Source of the DNA: Streptomyces sp. NRRL S-340
Lineage (GTDB): Bacteria > Actinomycetota > Actinomycetes > Streptomycetales > Streptomycetaceae
Assembly: GCF_000720185.1 (NCBI RefSeq)
Contig: NZ_JOIY01000002.1
Coordinates: 62,001-126,000 of the forward strand
DNA: 64,000 nt
Reading direction: 5' to 3'
Shown one piece after another: positions 48,192 through 55,930 of the stretch; position 1 is the first letter of the stretch; the number at the start of each line of letters is the position of its first letter. The position numbers and the translations under genes are program-made. The notes beneath the pieces were generated by a model. It did no database searches, was not told where the DNA came from, and worked only from the letters and a program-made list of their open reading frames with translations.

Positions 48192-49442
48192 CTGAACACC
48201 GCGTTCGCAGAGACACTGTCCGTCGTCCTGCTCGTCGCCGTCCTCGCCTGGGCCGTCGTGCGGCCCTTCGGATGGCCGGAGGCGGCGCTCGCCGTCCCCG
48301 CGGCCTGCGTCGCCGTCGCCACCGGGGCGATCTCGCTCGGCCATGCGCGCGCGGAGGCGCAGCAACTGGGTCCGGTGGTCGGGTTCCTGGCCGCGGTGCT
48401 GGTCCTCGCCCACTTCTGCGACGTCGAGGGGCTGTTCCAGGCGTGCGGGGCGTGGATGGCCCGCCGGGCGCGGGGCCGTCCGGTGCGGCTGCTGACGGCG
48501 GTGTTCGCGCTGGCGTCGGCGATCACGGCCGTGCTCAGCCTGGACGCCACGATCGTGCTGCTGACCCCGGTCGTGTTCGCCACCGCGGCGCGCACGGGCG
48601 TGAGGCCGAAACCACACGTGTACGCCTGCACCCACCTGTCCAACACGGCCTCGCTGCTGCTGCCGGTCTCCAATCTGACCAACCTGCTGGCGTTCGCGGC
48701 GAGCGGGCTGAGCTTCACCCGGTTCGCCGTGCTGATGGCGCTGCCGTGGCTGGTGGCGATCGCCGCCGAGTACGTGGTCTTCCGCGGGTTCTTCGCCCGT
48801 GACCTGGCGGCCTCGGCGCCCGCCCCGGACACCGGCGAGGCCCCGGCGTTCCCGGTGTTCGCGCTGGTCACCGTGGCCTGCACGCTGGCCGGGTTCGTGG
48901 TGACGTCCACGTTCGGCGTCGAACCGGCGTGGGCGGCACTGGCCGGGGCGCTGGTGCTGGCCGGGCGGGCGCTGGTGCGGCGCCGGGCCACGCCGCTGAC
49001 CGTGGTGCGGGCGGCGGCACCGGCCTTCCTGGCGTTCGTGCTGGCGCTCGGGATCGTGGTCCGTGCGGTGGTCGACAACGGGCTCGCCGACGCGCTCGGG
49101 CACCTGCTGCCCGCCGGCACGGGACTGCCCGCGCTGCTCGGGATCGCCGCGCTCGCGGGGCTCCTGGCCAACCTGATCAACAACCTCCCGGCGGTCCTGG
49201 TCCTGCTGCCGCTGACCGCCCCGGCCGGGCCGGGCGCGGTCCTCGCCGTGCTCCTCGGCGTCAACCTCGGTCCCAACCTGACGTACGCCGGTTCGCTGGC
49301 GACCCTGCTGTGGCGGCGGATCGTGCACCAGCACGAACACGAGGTGGACCTGAAGGAGTTCACCCGGCTGGGCGTGCTGGCCGTTCCGGCCACGCTGGTG
49401 CCCGCGGTGGTGGCACTGTGGGGGGCACTGCAGATCCTGTGA
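48192..49442 (+). CDS. ArsB/NhaD-superfamily (SLC13-like) ion transporter with probable CTG start
   Basis: This is a membrane transporter of 416 residues with about 11 helices. The motifs LSLDATIVLLTPVVF, SNLTNLLAFAASGLSFTRF, LINNLPAVLVLLPL and the C-terminal GVNLGPNLTYAGSLATLLWRRI match ArsB-like permeases. The substrate is not evident, and no ArsR is adjacent. The first standard start, GTG 48258, would delete most of the first helix. CTG 48192 lies 8 bases after CCGGAGGACC and gives NTAFAETLSVVLLVAVLAWA, the expected N-terminus. I therefore propose a CTG initiation codon. A universal stress gene follows 29 bp later and is probably co-transcribed. Confidence 0.85.
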   Translation: MNTAFAETLSVVLLVAVLAWAVVRPFGWPEAALAVPAACVAVATGAISLGHARAEAQQLGPVVGFLAAVLVLAHFCDVEGLFQACGAWMARRARGRPVRLLTAVFALASAITAVLSLDATIVLLTPVVFATAARTGVRPKPHVYACTHLSNTASLLLPVSNLTNLLAFAASGLSFTRFAVLMALPWLVAIAAEYVVFRGFFARDLAASAPAPDTGEAPAFPVFALVTVACTLAGFVVTSTFGVEPAWAALAGALVLAGRALVRRRATPLTVVRAAAPAFLAFVLALGIVVRAVVDNGLADALGHLLPAGTGLPALLGIAALAGLLANLINNLPAVLVLLPLTAPAGPGAVLAVLLGVNLGPNLTYAGSLATLLWRRIVHQHEHEVDLKEFTRLGVLAVPATLVPAVVALWGALQIL

Positions 49443-49471
49443 GACACCCGAGCGGCTGAGGAGGCCGTCGT

Positions 49472-50074
49472 ATGCGTGTGATCGCCTGGCTCGTCGAGGG
49501 CACCTGGCCCGCCTGCGTGGACGCCGTGCGCGGCCATGCTCCGGACACGTCCGAGGTGGTGCTGCTGCACGTCAGCGGGGCCGAGGTCCCGGCCGTGGCG
49601 CACGGCGCGTTCGCCGGACTGCTCGGCCGGGGGCATCCGGAGCGGGATCCGGGGGACCGGCTGGCCGACCTCGGCGGGGCGTCGGCGGCCGGGCTGCTGG
49701 AGGCGGCGGCGGCCCGGCTGGGGCGGCCGTGCACCCTGCTGGAGCGGGCGGGGCGGGCCGAGCGCGAGGTGGTGGCCGCCGCCGGGGACGCCGACCTGCT
49801 GGTGCTGGCCCGGGACGGCGACCGCGACCGGCTCGGGCCGCGCAGCCTGGGGCCCGCCGTGCGGTTCGTCGTCGACCACGCCCCGTGCCCGGTGCTGCTG
49901 GTGTGGCCGGAAGCCGCACCGGACCTCACGACGCTGCCGCCGCCTCCGCCGCCGCACGAGGGACGGCCGCACGACGAGCCGGACCACCTCGGACCGGGCC
50001 GCCCCGGACCGCCGCCCTCCAAGCCGTCGCACGGCGAACCCCCGCACCCGGGCCGGCCGCCCCGTCACCGCTGA
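49472..50074 (+). CDS. universal stress protein (UspA family) with Pro/His-rich tail
   Basis: This is a 200-residue protein. The UspA domain occupies residues 1-150 (VIAWLVEGTWPACVDAVRGH, VVLLHVSG, DADLLVLARDGDRDRLGPRS, ending HAPCPVLLVWP). The glycine-rich ATP loop is weak (RDGDRDRLGPRSLGPAVRFV). A proline/histidine-rich tail of about 45 residues (PPPPPPHEGRPHDEPDH and on) may bind metal or be disordered. TGAGGAGGCC precedes ATG 49472. Being downstream of the transporter gene suggests a regulatory USP for that permease. Confidence 0.85.
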   Translation: MRVIAWLVEGTWPACVDAVRGHAPDTSEVVLLHVSGAEVPAVAHGAFAGLLGRGHPERDPGDRLADLGGASAAGLLEAAAARLGRPCTLLERAGRAEREVVAAAGDADLLVLARDGDRDRLGPRSLGPAVRFVVDHAPCPVLLVWPEAAPDLTTLPPPPPPHEGRPHDEPDHLGPGRPGPPPSKPSHGEPPHPGRPPRHR

Positions 50075-50093
50075 ATTCGCCGGGCGGCGCCGC

Positions 50094-51062
50094 TCAGTGG
50101 CCGCTGACCTCGTGCGGCGTGTAGGGGCGCGCCAGCTCGTCGAGTTCCTTGTCGCTCAGTTCGAGTCCGACCGCGGCGACCGCGTCCTCCAGGTGCCCGG
50201 GCCGGGCCGCGCCGACGATCGGCGCCGTCACCGTGTCCTGGTGGAGCAGCCAGGCGAGGGCCACCTGGGCACGCGGGACACCGCGCTCGGCTGCGATGCG
50301 GGTGACGGCCTCCACGATGGCCCGGTCACCCTCCGGGTAGAGGGTGCTGCCGAAGTTGTCGGTGGCGCTGCGCCCGGTCTCGACACCCCAGTCCCGGGTG
50401 AGGCGGCCGCGGGCGAGCGGGCTCCAGGGCAGGACGCCGACGCCCTGGTCCGCGCAGAGCGGCAGCATCTCGCGCTCCTCCTCGCGGTAGAGGAGGTTGT
50501 AGTGGTTCTGCATGGAGACGAAGCGGGTCCAGCCGTGCGCCTGCGCGGTGTACTGGGCCTTGGAGAACTGCCAGGCGTACATCGAACTCGCCCCGATGTA
50601 GCGCACCTTGCCCGCCCTGACCAGGTCGTGCAGCGCCTCCATCGTCTCCTCGACCGGCGTGTACGGGTCCCAGCGGTGGATCTGGTAGAGGTCGACGTAG
50701 TCGGTGCCGAGGCGGCGCAGGCTGTGGTCGATCTCCGTCATGATCGCCTTGCGGGACAGGCCGGCGCCGTTGGGGCCGGGCCGCATCCGGCCGTGCACCT
50801 TGGTGGCGAGCACGATGTCGTCGCGGCGGGCGAAGTCCCGCAGCGCCCGGCCGACGATCTCCTCGCTGGTGCCGTCGGAGTAGACGTTGGCCGTGTCGAA
50901 GAAGGTGATCCCGGCCTCCAGCGCCTGCCGGATCAGCGGCCGGGACGTCTCCTCGTCGAGGGTCCACTCGTGCGTGCCGCGCTCGGGCACGCCGTACGTC
51001 ATGCAGCCCAGACAGATCCGCGACACGTCCAGGCCCGTCGAACCGAGCTTCACGTACTGCAT
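50094..51062 (-). CDS. aldo/keto reductase
   Basis: This 322-residue NADPH-dependent (beta/alpha)8 oxidoreductase has the catalytic set FFDTANVYSDGTSEE (Asp, Tyr), ATKVHG (Lys) and DLYQIHRWDP (His). The family signature YIGASSMYAWQFSKAQY, VSMQNHYNLLYREEEREMLP and the C-terminal PIVGAARPGHLEDAV, which binds the cofactor phosphate, complete the pattern. It is of the YhdN/AKR11-14 type. The physiological substrate is unknown. It is transcribed singly from ATG 51062, converging with the universal stress gene. Confidence 0.93.
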   Translation of the reverse strand: MQYVKLGSTGLDVSRICLGCMTYGVPERGTHEWTLDEETSRPLIRQALEAGITFFDTANVYSDGTSEEIVGRALRDFARRDDIVLATKVHGRMRPGPNGAGLSRKAIMTEIDHSLRRLGTDYVDLYQIHRWDPYTPVEETMEALHDLVRAGKVRYIGASSMYAWQFSKAQYTAQAHGWTRFVSMQNHYNLLYREEEREMLPLCADQGVGVLPWSPLARGRLTRDWGVETGRSATDNFGSTLYPEGDRAIVEAVTRIAAERGVPRAQVALAWLLHQDTVTAPIVGAARPGHLEDAVAAVGLELSDKELDELARPYTPHEVSGH

Positions 51063-51190
51063 CGTTGCTGCTCCCGTCTTCGGGGTGGTTGCCAGGGAGA
51101 GCGTAGGCCGCGTTCGATCATGACGGTCGGCCGGACCGGATGCCGGACGCGGGCGGCGGACGTGATGGGCCGGGCCGGGGGCGCGGGGGG

Positions 51191-51757
51191 TCAGGGCCGC
51201 GGCCGGTCCGCGTCGAGCAGGTCGAGGGCCTGTTCCCAGGGGAAGTCCGGCCGGGTGCCGTCCTCGCGGGGTGCGCCGGTGTACCGGTCGCCGATGCGCA
51301 CGCCCATGCCGCGCAGGCGGGCCAGACTGTCACGGTAGGCGGGGTGGACGGCCAGCGCGTCGGCCACGCAGGGCAGGGCGGCGACCGGGACGCCGAGGCC
51401 GTGGGCCTCGCACAGGGTGGCCACGGCGAGGGTGTCGGCGATGCCCGCCGCCCACTTGTTGACCGTGTTGAAGGTGGCGGGCGCGACGGCCACGGCGTCC
51501 GGCGGCGGGAAGGGGCGCGGGTCGGCCGGGGTGCGCCACCGGGAGCGGACGGGGCGGCCGGTGCGCTCCCGGACGTCCTCGCTGTCGAAGAAGCCGCCCA
51601 TGGCGGTGGGCGTCGCGATCACGCCCACCGCCCAGCCGCGCGCCTGGGCGGCGGCGACCAGGGTGCCGACGCCCGCGGCGACACCGGCGGCGCAGACGAC
51701 GACGTAGAGGAAGGGTTTCGCGGGTGTTTCCCCGGCCGGTTCGGTCACCCGCGGCAC
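51191..51757 (-). CDS. flavoprotein of the HFCD (Dfp/EpiD-like) family
   Basis: This 188-residue protein has the HFCD flavoprotein fold. The N-terminal strand is FLYVVVCAAGVAAGVGTLVA, and the conserved PASANT-like motif is VAPATFNTVNKWAAGIADTL near residue 98, with ALPCVADALAVHP downstream. Relatives include phosphopantothenoylcysteine decarboxylase and peptidyl-cysteine decarboxylases; most Streptomyces members like this one are uncharacterised. GTG 51757 is used; an internal GTG at 51748 is possible. It lies 69 bp downstream of the ferredoxin gene on the same strand and may be co-transcribed with the P450 genes. Confidence 0.8.
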   Translation of the reverse strand: MPRVTEPAGETPAKPFLYVVVCAAGVAAGVGTLVAAAQARGWAVGVIATPTAMGGFFDSEDVRERTGRPVRSRWRTPADPRPFPPPDAVAVAPATFNTVNKWAAGIADTLAVATLCEAHGLGVPVAALPCVADALAVHPAYRDSLARLRGMGVRIGDRYTGAPREDGTRPDFPWEQALDLLDADRPRP

Positions 51758-51826
51758 CCTACCGCCGCGCGGCCGGGGCGGGCCGCGGCCTGCCCCGGTC
51801 CGGCTCCCCCGGCCCCGCCGTCCCCC

Positions 51827-52042
51827 TCACCCCAGGGACTGGGCGCCGTCCTTCTCGGTCACCGTGATCGCTGCGACGGGGCAGGCCCGCGCGGCCTCCC
51901 TGACCATGGGGTCGCCGCCGCCGTCCTCCCGGCCGGGCAGCAGGGTGCTGAAGCCGTCGTCGTCCTGGGTGAACACACCCGGGGCGGCCAGGGCGCACTG
52001 GCCGGCGCCGATACAGCGGTCCTTGTCGATGTCGATGCGCAT
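51827..52042 (-). CDS. single-cluster ferredoxin partner of the P450
   Basis: This 71-residue ferredoxin of the actinobacterial P450-partner type has the ligands C10-x5-C16 in DRCIGAGQCALAAPGVF and a C-terminal CP in ARACPVAAITV. That pattern is usually a [3Fe-4S] cluster. It starts 12 bp after the P450 stop on the same strand, so it almost surely delivers electrons to that enzyme. The start is ATG 52042. Confidence 0.92.
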   Translation of the reverse strand: MRIDIDKDRCIGAGQCALAAPGVFTQDDDGFSTLLPGREDGGGDPMVREAARACPVAAITVTEKDGAQSLG

Positions 52043-52054
52043 GGGAGCAGCCTC

Positions 52055-53299
52055 TTACCAGGTCACGGGGAGTTCCAGCATTCCTTGGATCGTGTCGCCG
52101 GGTTTGAAGGGGATCTCCTGCGGCGGGGCGGCCAGCCGGAGTCCGGGCAGCCGGGCGAACAGGGAGCCGAGGGCGATCTCCAGTTCGGTGCGGGCGAGGT
52201 TCTGGCCGAGGCACTGGTGGATGCCGAAGCCGAAGGCGACGTGGTGGCGGGTGGGCCGGTGGAAGTCCAGCTCGTCCGGGGCCTCGTAGAGGGTCCGGTC
52301 GCGGTTGATGACGGACGTCGAGAAGATCACGCCGTCCCCCGCCCTGATGGTGGTGCCCGCCACCTCGATGTCCTGGTCCGCCTGGCGCAGCAGTCCGTCG
52401 GCGATGGAGAGCATCCGCATCAGCTCCTCGACCGCGACGGGCAGCAGCGCGGGGTCGGCGCGCAGCTCGGCCAGCCGGTCGGGGTGCTGCAGGAGGGTGT
52501 AGGTGCCCAGCGAGATCATGTTGGCGGTGGTCTCGTGGCCCGCGATGAGCAGGATGATCGCCAGGGAGACGACCTCGGCGCGGTCCAGTTCGCCCTCGCC
52601 GAGCCGCTGCTGGACCAGGTCGTCCAGGACTCCGTCGCCCGGTTCCTTGCGCTTGCGGTCGACGAGGTCGCCCAGGTACGCCTCCAGCCGGTCGCGCGCG
52701 TCCAGCACGTCGGCCACGTCCGGGCCGCGCAGCAGCCGGCGGGACTGCTCCTCGAAGAACTCGTGGTCGGCGTAGGGGACGCCGAGCAGTTCGCAGATCA
52801 CCATGGAGGGCACCGGGAGGGCGAAGTCCCGCACGAGTTCGGCGGGCGGCCCCTGGTCGGTCATCCGGTCGAGCAGGCCGTCGACGATCCCCTGGATCCG
52901 GGGCCGCATGCTGGTGGCGCGCTTGAGGGTGAAGCTCGGGATCAGCATGCGCCGCTGCGTGCGGTGCTCGGGGTCGTCGACCCCGAGGAGGGCGGTCCTG
53001 CGGTCGCGCACCCCCGCGAGACGGGCGGTGGTCACCGGGAATCCGTCGCGCGTGCGGTCGCTGGACAGGCGCGGGTCGGCGAGCAGTTCGCGGGCGAGGG
53101 CGTGCCCGGTGACGAGCCAGGCCGGGCGGCCGTCGTAGAGGGTGATGCGGGCGAGCGGGCGGGTCTCGCGCAGGGGGTCGTAGCCGGTGGGCGGGTGGTA
53201 GGGGCAGGTGCGGTCCTGCGGGAAGGCCACGGCGTGGGCGGTCCCGGCGGAGTGGGGGGTCTCGACGGTGCGGGGGGTTTCGATGGTCGGGTCCGGCAT
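52055..53299 (-). CDS. cytochrome P450, CYP105-like
   Basis: This 414-residue soluble P450 has an N-terminal region FPQDRTCPYHPPTGYDPLRE typical of CYP105. The I-helix oxygen-binding motif is IAGHETTAN near residue 250, the K-helix ExxR is in EELMRML, and the heme loop is FGFGIHQCLGQNLAR with the axial Cys at about 363. CYP105 enzymes are versatile monooxygenases acting on xenobiotics and macrolides. The downstream ferredoxin supports function. I use ATG 53299 with GAGG before it. A longer frame exists but overlaps the palindromic operator at 53342-53360, which probably controls transcription. Confidence 0.93.
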   Translation of the reverse strand: MPDPTIETPRTVETPHSAGTAHAVAFPQDRTCPYHPPTGYDPLRETRPLARITLYDGRPAWLVTGHALARELLADPRLSSDRTRDGFPVTTARLAGVRDRRTALLGVDDPEHRTQRRMLIPSFTLKRATSMRPRIQGIVDGLLDRMTDQGPPAELVRDFALPVPSMVICELLGVPYADHEFFEEQSRRLLRGPDVADVLDARDRLEAYLGDLVDRKRKEPGDGVLDDLVQQRLGEGELDRAEVVSLAIILLIAGHETTANMISLGTYTLLQHPDRLAELRADPALLPVAVEELMRMLSIADGLLRQADQDIEVAGTTIRAGDGVIFSTSVINRDRTLYEAPDELDFHRPTRHHVAFGFGIHQCLGQNLARTELEIALGSLFARLPGLRLAAPPQEIPFKPGDTIQGMLELPVTW

Positions 53300-53341
53300 G
53301 GAAGACCTCGCAGACGAAGGGTGCGTCGTGCCGATCTTCAT

Positions 53342-53360
53342 TAGATGCCTGGGGCATCTA
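53342..53360. promoter_or_regulatory. perfect palindrome upstream of the P450 operon
   Basis: TAGATGCCTGGGGCATCTA is a perfect 8-bp inverted repeat with a 3-base centre, 43 bp upstream of the P450 start. It is a good candidate operator for a dimeric repressor. No regulator gene is adjacent. Confidence 0.6.
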
Positions 53361-53901
53361 TAGGGCGACGCGAAGTTCGGCCACATCGGCGATCTGCCGG
53401 ATCTGGCCGGGAAGCGCCTCTTCCGCTTCGTAGTCCGATTGTCCCCGAGGCGGCCCCGGGCGCACGATCCGGCCATGTCCCCGGCACCGGGTCGCCGCCG
53501 CTGTCCGCCGCCGTCTCCGGGCCGCTGCGCCGGCAGCGGCCGGGCGCCGTGATCCCGGCACGGGCGGGGCGGACGGCCTGGCCGGCGGGCGCCCGGGGTG
53601 GCGGGCCGGACCGAGGGCCCGCGCGGTGACCGAACCGGCCGCGGGGACGTGGCGGCGTGGGACCCGGCCGTCCCGCTCGCTGAGGTGCGGCGCGGAACCT
53701 GGCGCGATACGGCCGTCCGGCGGGCCCCGGCACCTGCCGGATCCCGCCGAACGCCACGGCGCCCTCACCGTCGGCCGGATCTCCGCGCCGCCCCCGAAGA
53801 CGACGGCACGGGACGGGCATGAGCGAGAGGGAACGCGGTAGGGATGAATCGTCCGTGCACCGGTGTTGCAGCGCGGTGGACGGCCGGAGACCTGCCGGAG
53901 A

Positions 53902-53972
53902 CGGATCAGGACCGACGGATCAGAACCAGCGGATCACCGGCCGGCGGATCAGGACCGACGGATCAGGAGAGG
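53902..53972. repeat. five 14-bp tandem repeats abutting a ribosome site
   Basis: CGGATCA recurs at 53902, 53916, 53930, 53945 and 53959, spaced 14, 14, 15 and 14 bp, within the unit CGGATCAGGACCGA. The last copy merges into AGGAGAGG, the ribosome site of the following gene. The arrangement is iteron-like and lies in the 5' leader. Confidence 0.85.
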
Positions 53973-53981
53973 ACGGACGTC

Positions 53982-54431
53982 ATGCCTCTGGAGGGCGAGT
54001 ACGAGCCCAGCCCCGCCGCGTGGGTGCGGGAACAGGTGGAGTTGTACGAGAAGTCCGGCGGTACCGAGGGGACCACGCTGAGGGAGACGGGGCTGCCCGT
54101 CATCGTGCTGACCACGCGCGGTGCGCGCAGTGGCCGGATCCGCAAGACGCCGCTCATGCGGGTGGAGCACGAGGGACGTTACGCCGTGGTGGCCTCGCAG
54201 GGCGGCGCGCCCAAGCACCCGTTCTGGTACTTCAACCTGCTGGCCGACCCGCGGGTCGAGCTGCAGGACGGCCCGGTGAAGCAGGACATGACGGCCCGTG
54301 AGGTCACCGGCGAGGAGAAGGCCGAGTGGTGGGAACGGGCCGTCGCCGCGTTCCCGCCGTACGCCGAGTACCAGGAGAAGACCTCGCGGGAGATCCCGGT
54401 CTTCGTGCTGGAGGCGACCGGCGGCCACTGA
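53982..54431 (+). CDS. deazaflavin (F420)-dependent nitroreductase-family oxidoreductase
   Basis: This 149-residue split-barrel protein is of the Ddn/DUF385 family. The motifs are [20 protein letters not shown] near residue 40 (binding the F420 phosphate tail), [20 protein letters not shown] and a C-terminal [11 protein letters not shown]. Relatives use F420H2 to reduce quinones or nitro compounds; Streptomyces makes F420. ATG 53982 follows AGGAGAGG. The 14-bp tandem repeats immediately upstream may control it. GGGAC repeats follow its stop. Confidence 0.9.
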   Translation: MPLEGEYEPSPAAWVREQVELYEKSGGTEGTTLRETGLPVIVLTTRGARSGRIRKTPLMRVEHEGRYAVVASQGGAPKHPFWYFNLLADPRVELQDGPVKQDMTAREVTGEEKAEWWERAVAAFPPYAEYQEKTSREIPVFVLEATGGH

Positions 54432-54440
54432 GCCCGGCCC

Positions 54441-54490
54441 GGGACCGCCCGGGACCGCCCGGGACAGCCGGGGACCGTCCGGGACGGCGG
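54441..54490. repeat. five 10-bp GGGAC repeats
   Basis: GGGAC recurs exactly every 10 bp at 54441, 54451, 54461, 54471 and 54481 in units close to GGGACCGCCC. The array starts 10 bp after the oxidoreductase stop. It may act as a structured 3' end; no simple hairpin terminator is visible. Confidence 0.7.
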
Positions 54491-54585
54491 GGGAACCGGC
54501 GGGGCGGCCGTGGGAGGCGTACGTCCGTTCCGGGCGGATGCCGGTCCGGCAGGCATGGACCGGCCGTGCGGCGGGCACCCGTCTC

Positions 54586-55818
54586 TCAGGCCCCGCCGCG
54601 TTCCCCCGTCGCGGCGGGGCTTTTCCGTGCCTCCTCCGCCGGGCGGTCGGTCACGTCGAGGAAGATCTGGTCCGCGACGGGGACGGTGCGGGCGATCGAC
54701 TCCTTGATGCGTACCGCGACCTCCTCGACCCGTTCGCTGTCCATGCCCGGCGCCAGGTCGACCCGGGCGGCCACCAGGACGGAGTCGAGGCCCAGTTTCA
54801 TGGTGAGCAGCGCCTCCACGCTGTCGATCTCGGGCTGCGCCCGCAGCAGACTGCGGATCCTGCCGCTGAGTTCGGGGTCCGCGGCCTCCCCGATCAGCTG
54901 GTCGCGCGCGTCGCGGCCCAGCCGGTAGGCGACGTAGACGAGCAGCGCGCCGATGGCGAGGGAGGCCGACGCCTCCCACACGACCTGCCCGGTGGCCATG
55001 TGCAGCGCCATGCCGGCGAGGGCGAGCGTGACACCGAGCACCGCGGTGCCGTCCTCGGCGACGACCGTGCGCAGCGCGGGGTCGCGCAGGCCGCCCGCGC
55101 CGCCCTGCCCGCACACCTGGTGCACGGCCCGCAGCAGCGAGGTCCCCTCGGCCAGCAGCGAGACACCGAGGACGACGAGACCGACCACGTAGCCGGTGAA
55201 GTCCTCCTCCGCGCCGTTGCGCAGGGCCTCGACGCCCTGGAAGAAGGAGAAGCAGCCGCCCATGACGAAGATGCCGACGGCCGCGAGGAGCGACCAGAAG
55301 AACCGCTCCTTGCCGTAGCCGAAGGGGTGGCGCCGGTCGGCGGGGCGGCGGCTGCGACGCAGCGCGGCCAGCAGGAAGATCTCGTTGAGGCTGTCGGCGA
55401 CGGAGTGGGCCGCCTCGGACAGCAGGGCCGGCGAGTGCGCGACGAGACCGCCCACGGCCTTGGCGACCGCGATGACCAGATTGGCCGCGAGCGCCACCAG
55501 GACGGTGACCCGGGTCTTCCGGTCGGCGGCCGGTCCCGGGTCCGGCCCTGCGGCGCCGGTCTCCTCGGAGGTCCCGGCAGCGCCGGTCGCCTCGGAAGTC
55601 CCTGAAGTCCCAGAGGTCCCGGTGGTCCCGGTGGCCTCGGGGATCCCGGTGGTCCCGGTGGTCCCAGTCGCCTCGAAGGTCCCGGAGGCCCCGGCCCCCT
55701 CGGCGTGCTGGGCCCTGTCGGCGGTATCGGCACTTCCGCCCGGGTCGGCGGTCTCGGCGGTGTCAACTCTGCTGGCTGCGCCGGGCGTCTCGGCCGGCTC
55801 GTCGGGTGTCCCGTCCAC
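54586..55818 (-). CDS. cation diffusion facilitator (CzcD-like) with low-complexity N-terminus
   Basis: This is a 410-residue metal:proton antiporter, probably for Zn or related divalent cations. Helix 2 carries SPALLSEAAHSVADSLNEIF with the His/Asp site, followed by HPFGYGKERFFW, which marks CDF proteins. Helix 5 and a C-terminal cytoplasmic domain (SVEALLTMKLGLDSVLVAAR, VDLAPGMDSERVEEVAVRIK) complete it. The first 95 residues are a Gly/Thr/Ser/Glu low-complexity tail not found in most CDFs, encoded by 9-bp repeats. The start is unclear. I choose GTG 55818; the frame is open upstream to 55962, into the divergent GST gene. Confidence 0.82.
   Translation of the reverse strand: MDGTPDEPAETPGAASRVDTAETADPGGSADTADRAQHAEGAGASGTFEATGTTGTTGIPEATGTTGTSGTSGTSEATGAAGTSEETGAAGPDPGPAADRKTRVTVLVALAANLVIAVAKAVGGLVAHSPALLSEAAHSVADSLNEIFLLAALRRSRRPADRRHPFGYGKERFFWSLLAAVGIFVMGGCFSFFQGVEALRNGAEEDFTGYVVGLVVLGVSLLAEGTSLLRAVHQVCGQGGAGGLRDPALRTVVAEDGTAVLGVTLALAGMALHMATGQVVWEASASLAIGALLVYVAYRLGRDARDQLIGEAADPELSGRIRSLLRAQPEIDSVEALLTMKLGLDSVLVAARVDLAPGMDSERVEEVAVRIKESIARTVPVADQIFLDVTDRPAEEARKSPAATGERGGA
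55545..55705. repeat. low-complexity 9-bp repeat tract in the CDF gene
   Basis: Degenerate CCGGTGGTC-like units repeat through this stretch in phase with the minus-strand frame, giving Thr-Gly-Thr and Ser-Gly-Thr runs (for example TGTTGIPEATGTTGTSG). Units are fairly AT-containing for this genome and would be prone to slippage without frameshifting. Confidence 0.7.
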
Positions 55819-55930
55819 GTTCGCCGACTGCCCCGGTCGGTGCGGATCACACCGTGCCGCCGGCCGATTTCGGGGAACGCGTTCACCAGCGCACCTGACC
55901 GGTGTGCCGCGACGGCAGGGAGGAACGGGC

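Larger units (their letters stand above)
53300..53981. other. gene-poor divergent region between P450 and oxidoreductase genes
   Basis: Besides the palindrome at 53342-53360 and the 14-bp tandem repeats at 53902-53972, I see no supported feature. Several short frames run through it in both directions, all arginine/proline-rich and characteristic of non-coding GC-rich DNA. Confidence 0.5.

Noticed and set aside
53358..53820. Short minus-strand frames upstream of the P450 gene as a regulator
   Set aside because: They lack a helix-turn-helix pattern and consist mostly of Arg, Pro and Gly.
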